Origin: CBDUXT01 sp965371245
GTDB lineage: Bacteria; Planctomycetota; Phycisphaerae; UBA1845
Direction of reading: 5' to 3'
Length of the DNA stretch: 64,000 nucleotides
NCBI GenBank assembly: GCA_965371245.1
Contig: CBDUXT010000005.1
Span: 1 to 64,000, forward strand
Part shown: in pieces, positions 60,101 through 64,000 of the stretch
How positions within the stretch are numbered: the first letter of the stretch is position 1
Layout: the number at the start of each line of letters is the position of its first letter
The notes under the pieces: generated by a model
What the model was told of the DNA's origin: nothing
The model's database searches: none
What the model saw: the letters and a program-made list of their open reading frames with translations, nothing else
Program-made: the position numbers and the translations under genes

Positions 60101-61454
60101 CCCCGACGAGGTGGAGGCACGATACCAGGACCTGCCCTACGTCAAAGAGTTGTGCGTGTTCGGGATGTCGTCGGAGGACGGTCTCGGCGACACCGTGCAT
60201 GCCGTCATCGTGATCGACGATGACGCCGCGCTTCACCATGATCGTTCCTCCACCGAACGGGAGATTCGTTCGGCCGTAACATCCGTCGGCGAGTCCGTCC
60301 CTGATCACCAACGGATCACCACGCTTCATTTTTGGCAACGGGAACTCCCCAAGACATCGATTCTCAAGGCCAAACGCGGGTTGATTCGCGAAGCCGTGCG
60401 CGCTGAACGTGCGGCGACCGTTCTCGGGGACGACGTCGATCGACTGCCCACGACGGTGTGCGCTGCGGAGGCAGGCTCGCCCACCGACCAGGAACGCGAG
60501 AAGCTTCAGATCGTTCAACGCATCTTGACGAGGCAGTCGAGCCAACGACCCGAATCCATCACGCCCGACATGCATCTACACCTTGACCTGGGCATCGACA
60601 GCATCGGAAAGATCGACGTGCTCGGGGGTCTTGAGGCTCAGTATCGCCTGACCATTGACGGCGAGACGGCGGCCGGGATCGCGCGCGTGTCCGACCTCTT
60701 GAAACTGATCGGCGACCGCCGACCCAAGCCAGGGGCCGCCAAGTGGGCCGCCCCGCGCCTGCGCGAGGCGGATGATCGAATGGATTCACCGGTCTCCAAC
60801 GGAGCGACCAGCGCTTCGCTGGCGCCTATGCGGTGGTTAGTGCGCGGCGGAATCTCGGCGTTCATGAACACGTACGTGCGGGTACGGGTCGTCGGCCGCG
60901 CGAACATTCCCGCCGGCGGGGCGTTCATCTTTGCGCCGAACCATTCGTCGCATCTCGACTCACCGGCCGTGCTGACCGCGGTCGGCGGATGTCGGCGCGT
61001 CTGGGTCGCGGGCGCGGAAGACTACTTCTTCAATTCGCCGCTCAAGCGGCTGCTGTTCGGGCGGCTACTCGACACGATCCCATTCGACCGGCAAGCGGAC
61101 GGGCTTTCCGGTTTGCGACGGTGTGGCGAAGCGCTTCGGCGCGGCGAGGGCCTGTTGATGTTCCCGGAGGGTACGCGATCGACCACCGGTGAGCTGCATG
61201 CGTTCAAGATCGGCGTGGCCGTGCTCGCCTTGGATCGCAACGTCCCGATCATCCCGATCTACATCGATCGAGCCTTTGAGCTTCTCCCCAAGGGCAGCCG
61301 GTTTGTCAGACCGGGAACGATCACGGTGACGTTCGCCAAGCCGGTTTATCCACCTAAGTTGACCGACGACGCGGACCGCTACGCGGCGTTTCGCGACCTG
61401 GCGGAGCAAGTGGAGACGGCGGTCGCCCAACTCGCCGACCGGGCCTTGTCCTGA
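57150..61454 (+). CDS. ElbD-like four-domain enzyme: acyl reductase, AMP-ligase, ACP, acyltransferase
   Basis: The protein is about 1434 aa. Domain 1 (about 30-520) is a fatty acyl-CoA reductase with GSTGFLAK and the Tyr/Lys pair in YTFTKWLGE. Domain 2 (about 560-1090) is an acyl-adenylating ligase (LFTSGTTVSPKAVRLTH, YEGYGLTETAPV, LPKTSILKAK). Domain 3 (about 1110-1190) is an acyl carrier with the phosphopantetheine Ser in LDLGIDSIGKID. Domain 4 (about 1215-1430) is a PlsC acyltransferase (NHSSHLDSP, FPEGTRSTTG). From memory this order matches ElbD of Myxococcus, implicated in ether lipid synthesis. The ATG at 57150 and TTG at 57195 are possible starts. Confidence 0.88.
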   Translation: MPREKRKNFLGNGSSLISEASTERQRIRDRLWGQHILITGSTGFLAKAFVEKLLRSVDTIGGIHLLIRIRSDGQTAQQRVTREVLRSRAFDRLRASMGEGFARLCDEKIHVVRGDLTRERLGMDPADYDALTRRITLIVNSAATVTFDERLDLAVELNTLGPSRLLRLAVDCGDVPFMHVSTSYVCGARTGLIVEDFSAPERARETLPLYGDSSDFDLDGLIQSMQAQTRELRHRFGADSEMCRRELIDGGMRRARSNGWNDTYTFTKWLGEQRLVRDRGRVPLVIFRPAIIESSFAEPMPGWIDGLRMADPIIVAYGKGKLSEFPARADVPIDLIPVDFVANAMIATLPVGEGWSDGLAVYHCASSACKPLTVVRLRDALERAFRKRPMNDDDGRPVRAGRLRIVEQGSFARLWRRKQRRVALLQRLFHAIGIRGRRYRRLAALARQIDQVIYLGKIYSPYTHLDCRFSVDALAAASSRLHPKDRKEFAFDVGEMDWDEYLINRHVPGLRAFVLAAGGEPTPRILGAQTSDQGGAGAAIDALGGGNLFDVLVRAAGRFGEKPALQVRRGGRWIRYTYQDLVDATGSVMQRFIDRGLQPGDRVAITGESAPEWGVTFFAAMRAGLTAVPLDPQLPPADAWAAARFAEAKLMCATPATLGGLEAARSEGDPELVAMREPFVPKPGATRDTVPDPVPVDDTAVASILFTSGTTVSPKAVRLTHANLIANASSLVRVHAVGTSDQLLSVLPMYHAFEFTGGFIVPLACGATITYVDQLKASSITEAMQSTGTTVMLVVPRLLRMFNDSINHAVAASGSIKRRLFRALRGLSALTGGRFARQLFRSIHQKFGGNLRMFVCGGSRLDPELFDAFRTYGFEVYEGYGLTETAPVLSVNPPHRAVRGSVGLPVPGVELSLRHQNLEGVGEVWVKGANVMAGYLKNDQATQEILCQGRLRTGDLGRLDENGYLYLTGRSTDLIVTSAGKNVYPDEVEARYQDLPYVKELCVFGMSSEDGLGDTVHAVIVIDDDAALHHDRSSTEREIRSAVTSVGESVPDHQRITTLHFWQRELPKTSILKAKRGLIREAVRAERAATVLGDDVDRLPTTVCAAEAGSPTDQEREKLQIVQRILTRQSSQRPESITPDMHLHLDLGIDSIGKIDVLGGLEAQYRLTIDGETAAGIARVSDLLKLIGDRRPKPGAAKWAAPRLREADDRMDSPVSNGATSASLAPMRWLVRGGISAFMNTYVRVRVVGRANIPAGGAFIFAPNHSSHLDSPAVLTAVGGCRRVWVAGAEDYFFNSPLKRLLFGRLLDTIPFDRQADGLSGLRRCGEALRRGEGLLMFPEGTRSTTGELHAFKIGVAVLALDRNVPIIPIYIDRAFELLPKGSRFVRPGTITVTFAKPVYPPKLTDDADRYAAFRDLAEQVETAVAQLADRALS

Positions 61455-62155
61455 TGGCGGAACCTTCTCCAACGACGCCCAAGGAGGCGGTCTTCTTCGA
61501 CGTGGACGGAACCCTCCAGCGGACCAACATCGTTCACTATTACGTCTATTTTCGCCGGCGGTTGATGTCGCCTATGTGGCACAAGCTTTGGTCGATCGTC
61601 TACCTGTTCAAGTGCGTCTACTTCCTACTTCTTGACCGAGTTGATCGTGCCCGTTTCAACGTCGTGTTCTATCGCGGCTACGCGGGGATGTCCGGATCGA
61701 TGGTGAAGGCGTGGGCGGCGGATTGCTATCGTGATGTGATGGCGCCCAGAGGCTTTCCGGCGTGCATGGAATGTGTGGCCGAGCACCGGCGGGCCGGGCG
61801 GGAGATCGTGCTGGTCACCGGCACGATCGATTTCATCGTCGCGCCGCTGGCACGGACGATGGGTGTGACCTCCGTACTTGCGCCGCGGCTGGTCGAGCGC
61901 GACGGACGGTTCACCGGCGCGCTGGACGGTCCGCCCCTCAGCGACCAGGAGAAGGCCCGGCGGGTTCAGCGTTTCGCCGCGGAACACGATATCGATCTCA
62001 CCCGCTCCCATGCCTACGGTGACAGCATCGCCGACCTGCCCATGCTGGAAACCGTCGGCCTCCCCCACGTGGTCAACCCCGACCGGGCGCTGGCGAAAAC
62101 GGCCCGGCTACGCGGCTGGTCCATTCACCAATGGGTGGTCGGGCGGGCCAACTAG
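61454..62155 (+). CDS. HAD-IB family hydrolase
   Basis: The 233-aa protein has the HAD motifs VFFDVDGTLQ (nucleophile Asp), VTGTIDFIVAPLA (Ser/Thr motif II), a Lys in SDQEKARRVQ and GDSIADLPML (acidic motif III). The HAD-IB subclass contains phosphoserine phosphatase-like and lipid phosphatases. It overlaps the stop of the ElbD-like gene by one base, so it is co-translated. A phosphatase for a lipid or glycerol-phosphate intermediate is plausible. Confidence 0.88.
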   Translation: MAEPSPTTPKEAVFFDVDGTLQRTNIVHYYVYFRRRLMSPMWHKLWSIVYLFKCVYFLLLDRVDRARFNVVFYRGYAGMSGSMVKAWAADCYRDVMAPRGFPACMECVAEHRRAGREIVLVTGTIDFIVAPLARTMGVTSVLAPRLVERDGRFTGALDGPPLSDQEKARRVQRFAAEHDIDLTRSHAYGDSIADLPMLETVGLPHVVNPDRALAKTARLRGWSIHQWVVGRAN

Positions 62156-62171
62156 AGAGGATGCAGCGGGC

Positions 62172-63404
62172 GTGCATGCACTCGTTTATCGCAAGAGCAT
62201 CCCGCGATACCTGCTGCTCAAGCTCTTGGGCCGGCGGATGTCGCGCCTGCGCACCGGCCCCCTCTTGCCGCTCTCCTTTCAAGAAACGCCGGAGCCGGCC
62301 CTGCCGGGCGCTGGCTGGGCGCGCATGGCCCCCTCCCTCAGCGGAATCTGCGGCTCGGACCTGGCCACCCTCTTCGCCACGGGGAGCCCCTACCTCGCGC
62401 CGCTCACTTCGATGCCCTTTGTGATGGGGCACGAGGTTGTGGGTAGAATCACGGAGGCGGGGGCGAACGTGCCGGGGTTCTCGGTGGGCGATCGGGTCGT
62501 GTTGCAGCCGGCGCTGGGTTGCCGGGCACGGGGGATCGAGCCGCTCTGCCATGCCTGCGACGCCGGGCGCGACGCCCTGTGCCGCAACGTCACACGGGGT
62601 GACGTATCCAGTGGCATCCAAACCGGTTTTTGCCGCGACACCGGCGGGGCGTTTGGTGAGAGCCTGGTCGCCCATCAATCACAGCTCTATCGCGTGCCCG
62701 ACGAACTGAGCGATGAGGCGGCCGTCCTGATCGAGCCGTTCGCGTGTGCGCTGCACGGGGCGTTGCGGGTCACACTTGGCGAACGCGACACGGCGCTGGT
62801 GATCGGCTGCGGATCGATCGGTTTGTTGACGATCGCCGCGCTCCGGGCGGTCGGATGTCGCGCGAGAATCGTGGCGGTTGCCAAGTACGAGCATCAAAGA
62901 GAACATGCCCGGTCGCTGGGCGCGGACGAGCTGATCGATTCGCGCGACGACACCAAGGCGCGATACGCCTCGTGGGCGAAGGCCTTGGATGCCGAGGTTC
63001 ACGATCCGGAGTTGGGTAAACCGACCGTCATCGGAGGAGCTGCGGCCACCTTCGACTGCGTGGCCAGTTCCCAGACGATCGACGACGGGATACGGTTCAC
63101 CAGGAGCGGCGGCGATTTTGTTCTCGTGGGCATGCCAGGTATGCCCGTCGGAATCGACTGGACGCCGCTGTGGTATGCGGAGTTGACCCTTCACGCGGCC
63201 TACGCCTACGGATCAGAACACCTGGCCGACAGGACGCGGTCAACCTTCGACATAGCCATCGAACAGATGCAAACGTGGGGTCCGCGACTGGCGCGGCTGG
63301 TGGGTCCACCGCATGGGTTGACCGACTTTCGGGCGGCGCTGCGATCGGCCCTGAGCACGGGGCAGAGCCGGGTCGTGAAGACCGTATTCGCGGTGAATCG
63401 TTGA
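62172..63404 (+). CDS. Zinc-dependent medium-chain alcohol dehydrogenase
   Basis: The 410-aa MDR-family enzyme has the catalytic zinc ligands Cys in SGICGSDL and His-Glu in MGHEVVG. The structural-zinc Cys cluster is in GCRARGIEPLCHACDAGRDALC, and the NAD-binding motif is ALVIGCGSIGLLTIAAL. The GTG at 62172 follows GAGAGGA; the upstream frame overlaps the HAD gene and is not used. It lies 16 bp after the HAD gene. It may oxidise or reduce an alcohol of the lipid pathway; a glycerol or fatty alcohol is an inference. Confidence 0.85.
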   Translation: MHALVYRKSIPRYLLLKLLGRRMSRLRTGPLLPLSFQETPEPALPGAGWARMAPSLSGICGSDLATLFATGSPYLAPLTSMPFVMGHEVVGRITEAGANVPGFSVGDRVVLQPALGCRARGIEPLCHACDAGRDALCRNVTRGDVSSGIQTGFCRDTGGAFGESLVAHQSQLYRVPDELSDEAAVLIEPFACALHGALRVTLGERDTALVIGCGSIGLLTIAALRAVGCRARIVAVAKYEHQREHARSLGADELIDSRDDTKARYASWAKALDAEVHDPELGKPTVIGGAAATFDCVASSQTIDDGIRFTRSGGDFVLVGMPGMPVGIDWTPLWYAELTLHAAYAYGSEHLADRTRSTFDIAIEQMQTWGPRLARLVGPPHGLTDFRAALRSALSTGQSRVVKTVFAVNR

Positions 63405-63445
63405 TCCTCGACCAGAGACGACGGGACACAGTCAACAGTGGTCGC

Positions 63446-64000
63446 ATGAAGCAAGACAGCAGATCATCGAATCTTCACCGGGTCACGAGCGATGACCCGC
63501 CGTTCCTCTTCCATTGCGGTGAGGGCTACGAGCGCCATCGGCTTCCCGTTGGCACCACGGTGATCTATCCCAACGCGCCGGTGCCGGCCAAGCCGGACCG
63601 CCGGGCCGCCATCGTCCACGCGATCGATCACCCCGAAGAAATGGACCCGCTCGATGCGCATCTGTCGCCGGGCATGAAGGTCACGATCGCGTTCGATGAT
63701 GTCTCGCTTCCACTGCCGGCGATGGCCAGGCCGGACGTTCGGCAGACGGTGCTCGAGGTCGTGCTCGAACGGCTCGACCGGGCGGGCGTCACGGACATCG
63801 AGTTGATCTGCGCGATCTGCCTGCACCGCCGTTGCACGCCCGTGGAGCTGAAGCACTTTGTCGGTCCCGCCATCTTCGGGCGGTTCTACCCCGACCGGCT
63901 TTACAACCACGACGCCGAGGATCCGGACGGAAACATCGACTTGGGATCGACGGACTCGGATGAAGCGGTGGAGATCAACCGCCGCGCGGTCGAGTCGGAT
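63446..64000 (+). CDS. LarA-like nickel-pincer racemase domain protein, 3' partial
   Basis: The first 185 codons of a lactate-racemase-family (DUF2088/LarA N-terminal) protein are visible: FDDVSLPLPAMARPDVR (the family has DxTRP here), ICAICLHRRCTPVELKHFVG with the catalytic-type His, and LYNHDAEDPDGNIDLG with the second His. LarA uses the nickel pincer nucleotide; its Lys and distal His are beyond the edge. It is the fourth gene of the ElbD-like operon (41 bp after the dehydrogenase). Which hydroxy acid it acts on is unknown. Confidence 0.8.
   Translation, partial: MKQDSRSSNLHRVTSDDPPFLFHCGEGYERHRLPVGTTVIYPNAPVPAKPDRRAAIVHAIDHPEEMDPLDAHLSPGMKVTIAFDDVSLPLPAMARPDVRQTVLEVVLERLDRAGVTDIELICAICLHRRCTPVELKHFVGPAIFGRFYPDRLYNHDAEDPDGNIDLGSTDSDEAVEINRRAVESD

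Overview
The window reads as chromosomal DNA of a high-GC member of the Planctomycetota, probably an uncultured lineage. The signs are two secreted proteins built from Cys-rich 'GACC' modules, an exosortase-associated EpsI/TPR operon, an IPTL-CTERM-like sorting tail, many small lipoproteins, and gene-poor spacers filled with palindromic repeats. I see no rRNA, tRNA, CRISPR array or phage. The taxon is inferred from gene style only.

Layout. 0-5.6 kb: truncated AlkA glycosylase, Ogt, sorted Cys-rich protein, zinc-ribbon protein, cell-wall amidase, LigD-type phosphoesterase, TPR lipoprotein. 5.7-6.6 kb: a 964-bp low-GC mobile element with perfect 12-bp terminal inverted repeats and an 8-bp target duplication. 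It carries only a NYN-domain (PIN-like nuclease) gene and a candidate small RNA. 6.7-11.6 kb: rpmE, prfA, M28 peptidase, TPR lipoprotein. 11.7-18.8 kb: a respiratory block of sigma54 response regulator, heme-globin sensor kinase, frameshifted receiver, ccoO, ccoN and a diheme lipoprotein cytochrome. 19-32 kb: mixed metabolism and repair (asparaginase, second Ogt, YugP protease, PilZ, dihydroorotase, CPBP protease, EndoIII/MagIII-like glycosylase, membrane protein, epimerase, PPi-phosphofructokinase, phosphate transporter). 33-45.5 kb: S41-like protease, ECF sigma/membrane protein pair, HEXXH lipoprotein, Rieske plus cytochrome b-c fusion, MarR, MotA/ExbB-like protein, NikR-like regulator, cyclodeaminase and glycosyltransferase. 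45.8-55.8 kb: large GACC protein, two CNNM/CorC proteins, 1514-aa TPR protein, EpsI. 56-64 kb: NeuD/PglD-like acyltransferase, then a co-directional operon of a four-domain reductase-ligase-ACP-acyltransferase (ElbD-like, ether lipid), HAD hydrolase, zinc dehydrogenase and LarA-like protein running off the right edge.

How the genes may work together. The globin kinase and sigma54 regulator probably tune the adjacent cbb3-type oxidase to oxygen. The Rieske/cytochrome b-c pair may feed electrons to it through c hemes, but this cytochrome b lacks both histidines that normally hold heme bH. The ElbD-like megaenzyme and its three partners look like one lipid-modifying pathway. Four alkylation-repair type genes (alkA, two ogt, MagIII-like) lie within 25 kb.

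The strongest candidates for something undescribed are the NYN cargo element, the mono-heme-looking cytochrome b, and the ElbD-HAD-ADH-LarA operon. Next come two MITE-like shells, each with a different REP-like element in its loop, and a decayed RAYT transposase fragment bracketed by inverted REP-like copies.
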